DNA of 64,000 bases from an uncultured Prevotellaceae bacterium (GTDB lineage Bacteria > Bacteroidota > Bacteroidia > Bacteroidales > Bacteroidaceae), in contig CAMJZV010000010.1 of assembly GCA_946410305.1 (NCBI GenBank), positions 33,660 through 97,659 of the forward strand, in the 5' to 3' direction. The stretch's first letter is position 1. Every line of letters begins with the position of its first letter. Under the pieces are notes generated by a model, which worked only from the letters and a program-made list of their open reading frames with translations, made no database searches and was not told where the DNA came from. A program made the translations under genes and the position numbers. Shown one piece after another: positions 25,146 through 33,275 of this stretch.

Positions 25146-25970
25146 ATGGGACAGATTACAGAGAAGACTATCGACATCGACGGTATCCTGAAAAACAAGA
25201 TGGGGAACAAAGCAAAATGGCTTCCCCGTCCCTTGGTGACATGGCTAAAACATATCGCCCACCAGGATCAGGTCAACGCCTTTCTCTGGGAATCACGCGA
25301 CAAGGTGGGAACACCCTGGCTGGAGGCTTGCGTTGAATACCTGCAGATGACCCTGGAAATCGAAGGTAAGGAGAACTTGCCAGATCCCAACGACGGGCGC
25401 CTATACACATTTGTCTCTAACCATCCGCTGGGTGGTGAAGACGGTGTAGCACTGGGCGCACTCATCGGACGCCACTACGACTCGCGTTTCCGCTATCTGG
25501 TCAACGACCTGCTAATGTATTTGCCTGGCTTGGCACCGCTATGCATTCCCATCAATAAGACAGGCAAGGCAAGTCGCAACTTCCCCGCCATGGTGGAGGC
25601 AGGTTTCCAAAGTGACAATCACATGCTCATGTTTCCAGCAGGACTCTGCTCCAGACGTCATCATGGTATCATTCGTGACATCGAATGGAAGAAGACCTTC
25701 ATCACAAAGAGTGTAGAATATCAACGCGACGTAGTTCCCATCCACTTCGGCGGTCAGAACTCCAGCTTTTTCTACCGACTGGCCAACTTCTCCGACCGCT
25801 TTCTGCCCTTCAACCTGGCTATGCTTTTCTTAGTCGATGAAATGTACAAGAATGTTGGGAAGACCTTCCGCGTCGCCATAGGCAAACCTATTCCCTGGCA
25901 GACCTTCGACAAGAGTAAAAGTCCGATGGAATGGGCAAAATATGTACAAGACATTGTCTATAACCTATAA
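25146..25970 (+). CDS. glsA: Lyso-aminolipid O-acyltransferase, GlsA/OlsA-like
   Basis: This 274-aa protein belongs to the PlsC-like acyltransferases: SNHPLGGEDGV (residues 90-100) is the HX4D catalytic motif with His and Asp, and MFPAGLCSRR (near 165) corresponds to the acyl-acceptor motif. The next gene is OlsB-like. This pairing matches OlsB/OlsA of ornithine lipid synthesis and the GlsB/GlsA pair that makes glycine lipids in Bacteroides. GlsA/OlsA adds the second acyl chain to the lyso-aminolipid at the inner membrane. Glycine versus ornithine as head group cannot be decided from sequence; glycine is favoured by the phylum. Confidence 0.8.
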   Translation: MGQITEKTIDIDGILKNKMGNKAKWLPRPLVTWLKHIAHQDQVNAFLWESRDKVGTPWLEACVEYLQMTLEIEGKENLPDPNDGRLYTFVSNHPLGGEDGVALGALIGRHYDSRFRYLVNDLLMYLPGLAPLCIPINKTGKASRNFPAMVEAGFQSDNHMLMFPAGLCSRRHHGIIRDIEWKKTFITKSVEYQRDVVPIHFGGQNSSFFYRLANFSDRFLPFNLAMLFLVDEMYKNVGKTFRVAIGKPIPWQTFDKSKSPMEWAKYVQDIVYNL

Positions 25971-25993
25971 AAACAATATACCCCGATACCCAC

Positions 25994-26992
25994 ATGGAAC
26001 AACCAATCATCCAACCCATCGCCAAAGAACTGCTAAAGAGTGAGCTCACTCCTGACAAGCAGTTGCGCATGACAAACAAGAGCAACAACGAGATCTACAT
26101 CATTACGGCCCACAATGCGCCCAATGTGATGCAGGAGATTGGTCGATTGCGCGAAATAGCCTTCCGTGAAGCTGGTGGCGGTACAGGCAAGGAGGTTGAC
26201 ATTGATGAGTTTGACATCTGTGAAAACTGCTATAAACAGCTTATCGTATGGAATCCGGAGGAAGAGGAGATTATTGGGGGATATCGTTATTTACTGGGTA
26301 CTGACTGGGAATACGACGACAAAGGTCAACCCAAATTGGCTACCAGTCACATGTTCCATTTCTCGGAGAAATTCCTAAAAGAGTATGCACCATTTACCGT
26401 TGAATTGGGGCGTTCTTTCGTTTCTTTACCTTATCAATCATCGCGTATGGGCGCCAAAAGCCTCTTTGCTTTGGACAACCTGTGGGACGGACTTGGGGCA
26501 CTGACAGTGATTCGTCCTAATGTCAAATACTACTTTGGCAAGATGACCATGTATCCTAGCTACATTCGCAAAGGTCGCGACATGATTCTCTACTTCTTGA
26601 AGAAGCATTTCGATGACAAGGAGAATCTCATTATCCCGATGAAACCGCTGGAATTAGAGACAGATCCAACAGAATTGGCAACCCTTTTCTCTGGCAAGGA
26701 CTTCAAGGAGGATTATAAGATACTGAATGGCGAAATCCGTAAGTTAGGCTATAACATTCCTCCACTGGTTAATGCCTATATGGGTCTGTCACCCACGATG
26801 AAGCTCTTCGGCACCGCCATCAATTATGGCTTTGGCGACGTGGAAGAAACGGGCATACTCATTGCTGTCGATGAAATTCTCGAGGACAAGCGTAAGCGCC
26901 ATATTGATTCATTTATCCAGGAGCATCGCGACGAACTGGAGATAACCTCTGGTGCCAACAATATTATCTATAAGGAAAAGGAATTGAAGTAG
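25994..26992 (+). CDS. glsB: Amino acid N-acyltransferase, GlsB/OlsB-like
   Basis: This 332-aa GNAT-fold protein of the OlsB/hemolysin-like group shows REIAFREAGGGTGKEVDIDE followed by WNPEEEEIIGGYRYLLG and the VELGRSFVSLPYQ strand, as in enzymes that transfer a 3-hydroxyacyl chain to the amino group of an amino acid. The C-terminal part (about 250-332) contains IPPLVNAYMGLSPTMKLFGT, typical of the group. It lies 23 bp after glsA and 1 bp before the kinase-like gene, so the whole plus-strand run is probably one operon. Confidence 0.8.
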   Translation: MEQPIIQPIAKELLKSELTPDKQLRMTNKSNNEIYIITAHNAPNVMQEIGRLREIAFREAGGGTGKEVDIDEFDICENCYKQLIVWNPEEEEIIGGYRYLLGTDWEYDDKGQPKLATSHMFHFSEKFLKEYAPFTVELGRSFVSLPYQSSRMGAKSLFALDNLWDGLGALTVIRPNVKYYFGKMTMYPSYIRKGRDMILYFLKKHFDDKENLIIPMKPLELETDPTELATLFSGKDFKEDYKILNGEIRKLGYNIPPLVNAYMGLSPTMKLFGTAINYGFGDVEETGILIAVDEILEDKRKRHIDSFIQEHRDELEITSGANNIIYKEKELK

Positions 26993-26993
26993 G

Positions 26994-27857
26994 ATGAAAT
27001 ACTACTACAAGGTTGCCGAGCACACTTTCTACGTAGAATTGCCAGATAATTGCCCTATTCTCGATGAAATGGGGCAATATACACCTTTCGCTACTGACGA
27101 GAGAGACCACGTAATCTTTTCTTTACACGTCGTTGACAAGGAAAATTTCCCACAAACGGATGACGTTACCACAGAGATGAATCAAGACGATGACGGCTCG
27201 CAGATTTTGGCTGGTCACCTTCACGGGCACCCCTATTTCGAGTTCCAGCTTTGGGGACGCTGTGCTGCCCGCATGATTACTGACGACCAGTATCAGCATG
27301 CCGACGTGCTGTTGGTTGACGAACCCCTTTTCGGCATCAACAATGCGCTGATGGTGATGTATGCCCTATCTACTGCCAATCTACAGACCGCACTATTTCA
27401 CTCTTCCGTGGTTAGTTGTGCCGGATTTGGCTATATGTTTCTGGGCAAGAGCGGCACAGGCAAGAGCACCCATTCCAGCTTATGGCTCAAACATATCAAT
27501 GGTACAGAACTCGTTAACGACGACAACCCCGTAGTACGTCGAATGCCCGATGGATTCTATGTTTTTGGTTCTCCATGGAGTGGTAAGACACCCTGCTATC
27601 GCAATATCTGCTATCCGTTGGGCGGAGTTGTCCAGCTGAGTCAGGCACCTTATAATAAGATACAACGACTGAGACCACTTACTGCCTATGCAGCGCTGGT
27701 ACCCTCCATTTCTGGCAAGCGCTGGGACAAACAGGTTGCCGAGGGGCTACACCAGACAGAAGACATGATGGCTGGCGAGGTAGACGTCTGGCATCTGGAA
27801 TGCTTGCCCGACGAGGCTGCGGCACGTATCTGTTCTGAAACGATAAGAAAAGCATGA
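26994..27857 (+). CDS. HprK-like kinase
   Basis: This 287-aa protein has a C-terminal P-loop domain of the HPr-kinase/PEPCK-like type: MFLGKSGTGKSTHSSLWL (near residue 148) is the Walker A loop, NDDNPVVRR (near 180) the metal/base region, and GSPWSGKT a second conserved block. The N-terminal 130 residues are a beta-rich domain without a recognised motif. Related kinases occur in lasso-peptide and other RiPP clusters, where they phosphorylate a Ser of the peptide, and in Bacteroidales gene groups with PqqD and S24/S26 proteins. The substrate here is unknown. It overlaps the next gene by 4 bp. Confidence 0.75.
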   Translation: MKYYYKVAEHTFYVELPDNCPILDEMGQYTPFATDERDHVIFSLHVVDKENFPQTDDVTTEMNQDDDGSQILAGHLHGHPYFEFQLWGRCAARMITDDQYQHADVLLVDEPLFGINNALMVMYALSTANLQTALFHSSVVSCAGFGYMFLGKSGTGKSTHSSLWLKHINGTELVNDDNPVVRRMPDGFYVFGSPWSGKTPCYRNICYPLGGVVQLSQAPYNKIQRLRPLTAYAALVPSISGKRWDKQVAEGLHQTEDMMAGEVDVWHLECLPDEAAARICSETIRKA

Positions 27858-28309
27858 CCACGACCCCATCTGACAACGAGATTATCCAAAGCGCCATCAA
27901 GCTGGTTCAGGAGGGATTACGTGTTACATTCCCCGTGAAAGGCTATAGCATGCTACCTTTCATCATCGGTAGCAAGGAGAGTGTCGACCTCGTCAAACCC
28001 GAAAACCTGCAGGTTGGACATGTCGTACTGGCATGGGTAGAAGGGTGTCGCTATGTGGTACACCGCATCATTGAGATCAAGGGTGAGCAAGTGGTACTCA
28101 TGGGCGACGGAAATATTGCTGGTGTTGAACACTGTCAGCTCAACGACGTAGCAGCATTAGCCATCAACGTAGTAACACCCACAGGGAAGCACCATCCACT
28201 CTATTCTCCCTGGCGTGTCAGAGCAAGCCGCCTATGGTGGCGTCTGCTGCCCATCCGCCGATGGATTCTTGCTATTTATCGCAGAACATGGCTAAAAATC
28301 ATGTCGTAA
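27854..28309 (+). CDS. S24/S26 signal-peptidase-like protein
   Basis: This 151-aa protein resembles the S24/S26 peptidase fold: KGYSMLPF carries the putative nucleophile Ser32, and YVVHRIIEI carries His70 in the position used as general base by ER/SipW-type signal peptidases, followed by VLMGDGN. A lysine-type base is not apparent. The C-terminal 40 residues are Trp/Arg-rich (RLWWRLLPIRRWILAIY) and could bind the membrane. In this context it could cleave the leader of an exported peptide, but that is inference. It is translationally coupled to the kinase gene. Confidence 0.75.
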   Translation: MTTTPSDNEIIQSAIKLVQEGLRVTFPVKGYSMLPFIIGSKESVDLVKPENLQVGHVVLAWVEGCRYVVHRIIEIKGEQVVLMGDGNIAGVEHCQLNDVAALAINVVTPTGKHHPLYSPWRVRASRLWWRLLPIRRWILAIYRRTWLKIMS

Positions 28310-28311
28310 TC

Positions 28312-28349
28312 TCGAAATATCGCAACATCGAAATATCAAAAAAAAGAAT
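28312..28349 (+). repeat. TCGAAATA-type repeat before the PqqD gene
   Basis: The gap between the S24/S26 gene and the pqqD-like gene carries two TCGAAATATC units and an A-rich run directly before the ATG. It closely resembles the minus-strand spacer before ftsZ (10676-10744), at the same position relative to the start codon. Confidence 0.6.
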
Positions 28350-28622
28350 ATGAAACAGAAAGAAGGATTTGTACTGCGCACTGTTTGTGGCGAACACGTC
28401 ATCGTAGGTGAAGGCCTAGGTACCATCGACTTCGGCAAGCTCATCAGTCTCAACGAGACAGCAGCATGGCTGTGGGGTAAAGCCGGTGAAATGGGGAATT
28501 TTGACATCGACTCCCTCACTGCAGCACTCTGTGAGGAGTATGAGGTCGATGTTCAGCAGGCTCATGCTGACGTAGAGAAGATGGTTGCTCAGTGGCAGGA
28601 AATTGGCATCATAGAAAGTTGA
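28350..28622 (+). CDS. PqqD-family peptide-binding (RRE) protein
   Basis: This 90-aa protein has the PqqD layout: an N-terminal beta hairpin (FVLRTVCGEHVIVGEG), then SLNETAAWLWGKAGE, then a winged-helix helical part with CEEYEVDVQQAHADVEKMV. PqqD-like domains are RiPP recognition elements that bind leader peptides and present them to modifying enzymes. It lies between the S24/S26-like protein and the ABC exporter. No precursor peptide is seen within this operon. Confidence 0.85.
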   Translation: MKQKEGFVLRTVCGEHVIVGEGLGTIDFGKLISLNETAAWLWGKAGEMGNFDIDSLTAALCEEYEVDVQQAHADVEKMVAQWQEIGIIES

Positions 28623-28629
28623 CAGTTAA

Positions 28630-30261
28630 TTGAAATACATATTCTGGATATTGCGCAACATGGTGGGTATCAGGTGGAACACCCTGATTCGCATCGTGGT
28701 AGGTATCACACAGGTGATGCTTGGATTGGTGATGATCTGGTTCAGCAAGCAGTTTATCGACGTCACCATCCGTACTGGCACTGACGAGGATGTCATCACC
28801 ATGGTAGCACTACTCGTTGCACTAGTTATAACAGGCATTCTGCTGCGCCAGCTATACTACTACATGGCCACCAAAGCCCATACATACCAGTCGAACAGCA
28901 TCCGCCTGCACGTATTCAGCAGTCTGTTCCGTCGCCAGATGTATGAAGACCAGCTGCATTCCGGTGATGTCACCTCACGTCTCTCGAAAGATATCAGCAC
29001 CGTTGCCGATGTCACCACTTCCCTGCTTCCGCAGTTTGTCGTAACTGGTGTCCAGCTCACAGGAGCCTTCCTTCTGATGTATTCCATGGACAGCCGACTG
29101 GCATTGGCGCTACTCGTTATTACGCCGTTCATTGTGGCTTTTGGCAAACTCTTTGCCCACCGCCTTCGCAATATGACGCTCGACATCCGCCAACAGGAAA
29201 GCGTCATCCAGATGCAAGTGCAGGAAGGTATGGAACATAATGCCGTGTTGCGCTCACTGGGTAGCGAGCAGTGGGTCACCGACCGCCTCAGCGATATGCA
29301 AGACCAACTGATGGGCCGTGTACTTCGACGCACCCGTTTTACCGTTGTCACCCGTCTGCTCTTAGCCTTTACCTTTAGTATGGGCTACCTCATGGCCTTT
29401 GTCTGGGGTGGTCTGCAGTTACGCGCAGGTACCATTACCTTTGGTGTCATGACATCGTTCCTCCAGTTGGTAGGACAGATTCAGCACCCCATCCTCAGCA
29501 TGCTCAACATGATGCCACAGTTCTTCTATGCCACAGCAAGCATCGATCGTTTGGAAGAACTTACAGCCTGTGCTGAACCTGTAACGGCCGACGACCAACA
29601 ACAAATCAACGGTTCCATCGGGATTGCTGCTCACGATGTCAGCTTCACCTATGCCTCTGGCGACCGCGAGGTGCTAAGTCATTTCTCTCACGACTTCCGT
29701 TCTGGTAGCAAGACCGCCATCATGGGAGCAACAGGCATCGGCAAGACCACCTTATTCCGCCTGATGCTCGCTTTCATCAAACCCAATACCGGTGAAATCG
29801 TCGTTTTTGATACCAACGGGCAGCAACAAGCCGTTGACGAGCACACCCGCAAGCATTTTGTTTTCGTTCCCCAAGGGAACACACTGATGAGTGGATCCGT
29901 GCGCTACAACCTACAGCTGGCACGTCCCGAAGCTACCGATGACGAACTCCGCGAAGTACTCCATGTCGCCATGGCCGACTTTGTCTATGACCTGCCCAAC
30001 GGCATCGACACCTTGCTGGGTGAGCGAGGCATCGGACTCAGCGAAGGCCAGGCCCAGCGCATTGCTATTGCCCGTGGTCTCCTACGTCCAGGAAACATTC
30101 TGTTGCTCGATGAAATCAGTTCGTCACTTGACGAACACACCGAGCACGAGCTATTCTGTCGCCTCTTCGAGTACTGTCACGACAAGACGATGATATTCAT
30201 CACCCACCGTCCTGCCGTCAGTCAGCTCTGCGATGATGTCATACGCTTGGAAGAGGCGTAG
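28630..30261 (+). CDS. ABC exporter, fused membrane and ATPase domains
   Basis: This 543-aa half-transporter has six predicted membrane helices (about 15-310) and a nucleotide-binding domain with Walker A GATGIGKTT (near 366), signature LSEGQAQRI (near 470), Walker B ILLLDE (near 490) and H-loop ITHR (near 524). It is an exporter type, probably working as a homodimer. I begin at the TTG at 28630, 8 bp after the pqqD stop, because KYIFWILRNMVGIRWNTLIR looks like a genuine N-terminus; the first ATG is at 28660. No peptidase C39 domain is present, so any leader removal would need another protease such as the S24/S26-like protein. Confidence 0.88.
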   Translation: MKYIFWILRNMVGIRWNTLIRIVVGITQVMLGLVMIWFSKQFIDVTIRTGTDEDVITMVALLVALVITGILLRQLYYYMATKAHTYQSNSIRLHVFSSLFRRQMYEDQLHSGDVTSRLSKDISTVADVTTSLLPQFVVTGVQLTGAFLLMYSMDSRLALALLVITPFIVAFGKLFAHRLRNMTLDIRQQESVIQMQVQEGMEHNAVLRSLGSEQWVTDRLSDMQDQLMGRVLRRTRFTVVTRLLLAFTFSMGYLMAFVWGGLQLRAGTITFGVMTSFLQLVGQIQHPILSMLNMMPQFFYATASIDRLEELTACAEPVTADDQQQINGSIGIAAHDVSFTYASGDREVLSHFSHDFRSGSKTAIMGATGIGKTTLFRLMLAFIKPNTGEIVVFDTNGQQQAVDEHTRKHFVFVPQGNTLMSGSVRYNLQLARPEATDDELREVLHVAMADFVYDLPNGIDTLLGERGIGLSEGQAQRIAIARGLLRPGNILLLDEISSSLDEHTEHELFCRLFEYCHDKTMIFITHRPAVSQLCDDVIRLEEA

Positions 30262-30296
30262 ACCCGAGCCCTCTAAACTACAACATTTTTATTCGT

Positions 30297-32486
30297 TTAA
30301 TTCGTGTTCGAGAAAACCAGTTCGAAGACGGGAATAAAGGTCTTGTCAATCTGTGTGGTAACGGTCTGGCCACCCGCATAGTACTTACCACTGTGGCGGT
30401 CGCGCCAACGTCCACGGGTCTTGGGCAGATAGGTCTTCCACTCAGTGGCGTCGGCTTCGGTGACGGGACTGATGAGCAGCTTGGGACCGAACATATACTC
30501 ATACTTCTGAGCCAGGGCCTCGGGGTCGTCGGCAAAGTCGAAGACCAGCGGACGCATCAGCGTATAACCCTCGGTGCTGACACGACGGGCACACTCCTCG
30601 ATATAGGGGCGCAGGGCCTCGCGCTCCTTGATGCAGTTGGCAATGGCCGCTTGTGCCTCCTTGCTATAGTTCCACGGCTCTGTATTGCTCATATAGCCAT
30701 GAACACGCATCAGGGGTAGATAGACAGACAGCTCTATCCAGCGCAGCATGCGGTCGATATATGCCTGGTCTTGATACTGATTCTGCGGACGGAAGAAACC
30801 TCCAGCATCGTAGGTCCACCATGGCATGCCGGCAGCCTGTACGCCCAGTCCGGCAGTAATCTGGCGGCGCAGCGTCTCCCAGTCGTTGCCCACATCACCG
30901 CTCCATACGGCAGCACCATAGCGCTGGATGCCAGGGAAGGCACAGCGTGTCAGGATGAAGGGCTCTTGCTGACCACATGCCTTCAGCCCCTCATAGACGG
31001 TCTTGTTGACGAGCAGGGGGAACACGTTACGTACCGCATTGCCACGCCAGCGACCGTTGTTGACCATACGTCCTGCCAGGTCGTCGTTCTCAGGCTCCGT
31101 AGCATCCTGCCACCAGGCATCGATGCCCAGCGGTACGAGGCGCTCGGCAAAGTTCTTCCAGTAGGCGGCAGCAGCCTCAGGGTTGAAGAAGTCTATCCAG
31201 TCGGTATTGGGGATATAGTATTTGCTGGCGAGCATCTGCTTACCGACCTCTGACGTCTTGTCAATCTTCGACCATACGCTGACCATGAAGCGGATGCCCA
31301 TATGGTGCAGATAGTCGGTGAGTGCCTTGGGGTCGGGGTAGTTGTCCTCGTCGAAGCGCATGGCATTCCATCCGTATTTGCCCCAGTACTGCCAGTCTTG
31401 TACCAGCATACCTACGGGGATGCGCTCCTTCTTAAAGCGGTTGGCGGTCTGCAGGATCTCGTCGGACGAGTGGAAGCGCTCACGGCAGTGGATATAGCCC
31501 AGCGCCCACGAAGGCATAGGAGCACAGGGACCCGTCAACTCGCGGTAGGTGGCGACGACTTCGTCGGCGGAACCGATGAATACGGTGTAGTCCACCTTGG
31601 CAGCCACGGGCGAGCGGAACGTCGTCTCGTCTTTCACCAGATGGTAGTAGAGCACGGGCTTGTCATCCTTGGTGAGCTCTGACGTCAGCTGGTGCTTGCC
31701 AGCCTTCAGGTGTACGATGGCAGAGCTCGTGGGTGGCAGCCACAGGTTCTGCATGTCCATCACCTTCTTGCCGTCAATCTCCAGATCATGGCGGCGTGCC
31801 ATCTGCTGACCCACATCAAGCAGCAGGGCATAGTCACCCTCCTTGGCAATCTGCAACTCGGCACTGAAGATGTTACGCTGGCGCACCTCCTTCTTACCTC
31901 CCTCGGTGGTGGTGATATTAACAACTTCAGAGGCACCCTGGGAAGAACCTGACGGGGAAACCGTCAGGCGCACTTTTTCATCAGAGGGGTTAAACTCCGA
32001 CATGCCGTAGTTGTTCCACAGCACACCGTAGCCTTTGCTCGACAGCACCATCGGCAGCGAGATCTGTGTGTTGACCTGCGTCAGACGGCGCGACAGTCCA
32101 CGGACATTGGTATAGCCGTCCTGGAACTGTCCCAGGCCATAGAGGTATTCATCTTTCGGTGATTTGAACGTCAGCGTAGCCTGTTCGCCCTGCATATCAT
32201 GGCGCGTGGCGGTGAATACCACACGACCTTGACGGTCTTTCACCAGCACCTGCTGGCGCTTCTTGTCAATCTTGACAGTGATATCGTGGTCGGCAACCTC
32301 GTCGGTCTTCACATAGCTCCAGTCGGGGAGCTGTTCGGGTAGTGCCCCACCCTCGTCATACTGGATACGTACAGCATTCTTGGCTACATACTTCACGGTC
32401 AGTTGTCCCTTACCGAAGGGTACGGTCTCTGCCCACGTCAGTTGTACTGCGACGAGCAACAGCACTGACAACAATAGTTTCTTCAT
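30297..32486 (-). CDS. Secreted glycoside hydrolase family 31
   Basis: This 729-aa protein starts with a signal peptide (MKKLLLSVLLLVAVQLTWAE) and shows GH31 features: DEYLYGLGQFQDGYTNVRG in the N-terminal beta domain, VGMLVQDWQYWGKYGWNAM in the barrel, DAWWQDATEPE with the catalytic nucleophile Asp (near residue 459), and WSGDVGNDWETL with the acid/base Asp (near 530). The segment around residues 200-290 looks like a PA14-type insertion. Family members act on alpha-glucosides or alpha-xylosides; the exact substrate is undetermined. The ATG at 32486 is chosen because the signal peptide begins there and a consensus promoter lies at 32511-32542. Confidence 0.92.
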   Translation of the reverse strand: MKKLLLSVLLLVAVQLTWAETVPFGKGQLTVKYVAKNAVRIQYDEGGALPEQLPDWSYVKTDEVADHDITVKIDKKRQQVLVKDRQGRVVFTATRHDMQGEQATLTFKSPKDEYLYGLGQFQDGYTNVRGLSRRLTQVNTQISLPMVLSSKGYGVLWNNYGMSEFNPSDEKVRLTVSPSGSSQGASEVVNITTTEGGKKEVRQRNIFSAELQIAKEGDYALLLDVGQQMARRHDLEIDGKKVMDMQNLWLPPTSSAIVHLKAGKHQLTSELTKDDKPVLYYHLVKDETTFRSPVAAKVDYTVFIGSADEVVATYRELTGPCAPMPSWALGYIHCRERFHSSDEILQTANRFKKERIPVGMLVQDWQYWGKYGWNAMRFDEDNYPDPKALTDYLHHMGIRFMVSVWSKIDKTSEVGKQMLASKYYIPNTDWIDFFNPEAAAAYWKNFAERLVPLGIDAWWQDATEPENDDLAGRMVNNGRWRGNAVRNVFPLLVNKTVYEGLKACGQQEPFILTRCAFPGIQRYGAAVWSGDVGNDWETLRRQITAGLGVQAAGMPWWTYDAGGFFRPQNQYQDQAYIDRMLRWIELSVYLPLMRVHGYMSNTEPWNYSKEAQAAIANCIKEREALRPYIEECARRVSTEGYTLMRPLVFDFADDPEALAQKYEYMFGPKLLISPVTEADATEWKTYLPKTRGRWRDRHSGKYYAGGQTVTTQIDKTFIPVFELVFSNTN

Positions 32487-32510
32487 ACAGTAATAAGTTA
32501 GTTTCTTCTG

Positions 32511-32542
32511 CAAAAGTACAAAAAACATCTGAGTATGGCAAA
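32511..32542 (-). promoter_or_regulatory. Promoter of the GH31 gene
   Basis: TTTG (32539-32542), 20 nt, TACTTTTG (32511-32518) on the minus strand; full consensus, leader about 20 nt. Confidence 0.8.
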
Positions 32543-32588
32543 CTATTTTGTCTTTTTTCTCGCGTAGCAGCGAACTGGGGGACTTCCA

Positions 32589-32618
32589 TTGTTAGTCCAG
32601 CAATAGTTCGTAATTTTG
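32589..32618 (+). promoter_or_regulatory. Promoter of the HU-HIG gene
   Basis: TTG (32589-32591), 19 nt, TAATTTTG (32611-32618). The predicted leader of about 60 nt is A-rich with an AGGAGA-like tract near the start codon. Confidence 0.75.
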
Positions 32619-32683
32619 CATCGTCAAACAACGACAACAACAATTCACATTAATAACAAACTTAAATTATAGGAGATTAAATT

Positions 32684-33121
32684 ATGTCAGTATATTACAG
32701 ATTGCATCAAGATCAGAGTGTAGGAACTAAGAAGAGTGGTAAGTGGTATGCCCGCATGGTGCCGATGGCCACCATCGATACGCGCAAGTTGGCGGAGATT
32801 ATCCAGCGCAACTGTACCGTAAAGAAGTCGGACGTGCTGGCGGTACTCGACGAGTTGGTAGAAACCATGCGTGACCAGTTGCAGGACTCCAAGCGTGTAA
32901 AGCTCGACGGTTTCGGTTCGTTCAAGATCGGCCTGAATTCAAAGGGTGCTCGCACCGCTAGGTCGTTCACTGTGGCTGACCACATTGAAGGTATGCACAT
33001 TGTGTTTAGTCCTGAGAATACCAAGGATTCTGCCGGCAACCGCACCAAGCAGTTCCTGCAGGGTGTGAAGGTAGAGGAGTTGCCTTTGAATATGGTTATT
33101 AAGGAGGAGGAAGGCGAATGA
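32684..33121 (+). CDS. HU-like DNA-binding protein (HU-HIG)
   Basis: This 145-aa histone-like protein of the Bacteroidetes HU-HIG group begins MSVYYRLHQDQS and has the HU fold with VKLDGFGSFKIGLNSKGA at the strand-arm boundary. It is longer than HU (about 90 aa) with an N-terminal beta extension before TIDTRKLAEIIQRN and an acidic C-terminal tail. It probably binds DNA non-specifically. Its TGA overlaps the ATG of the smalltalk gene, as is common for this pair. Confidence 0.88.
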   Translation: MSVYYRLHQDQSVGTKKSGKWYARMVPMATIDTRKLAEIIQRNCTVKKSDVLAVLDELVETMRDQLQDSKRVKLDGFGSFKIGLNSKGARTARSFTVADHIEGMHIVFSPENTKDSAGNRTKQFLQGVKVEELPLNMVIKEEEGE

Positions 33122-33213
33122 AGAACAAGGAATTTTGGAAGACACTGATTCAGATTATTGTGGCAGTGCTGACAGCACTGGGAACTTCGCTGGGTGTGGC
33201 CAGCTGTTTGTAG
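33118..33213 (+). CDS. Smalltalk protein, 31 aa
   Basis: The ATG overlaps the HU-HIG stop (ATGA at 33118-33121). The 31-aa product, MKNKEFWKTLIQ followed by a hydrophobic helix and ending GVASCL, matches the pattern of the Bacteroidales smalltalk family: a short basic start, one membrane helix and a Cys near the end. Members regularly follow HU-HIG genes. Function is unknown; it is presumably a membrane peptide. The intrinsic terminator begins 6 bp after the stop. Confidence 0.85.
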   Translation: MKNKEFWKTLIQIIVAVLTALGTSLGVASCL

Positions 33214-33218
33214 AAGCG

Positions 33219-33255
33219 AAAGCGCTCACGGGAGATTTCCCTGTGAGCGCTTTTT
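33219..33255 (+). terminator. Intrinsic terminator after smalltalk
   Basis: AAAGCGCTCAC with GGGA pairs with TCCC and GTGAGCGCTTT (one bulge, short loop), followed by a T-run. The hairpin may also act weakly on minus-strand transcripts coming from the surface-protein operon that ends at 33276. Confidence 0.85.
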
Positions 33256-33275
33256 ATTGTTGAATATCGTATTAT

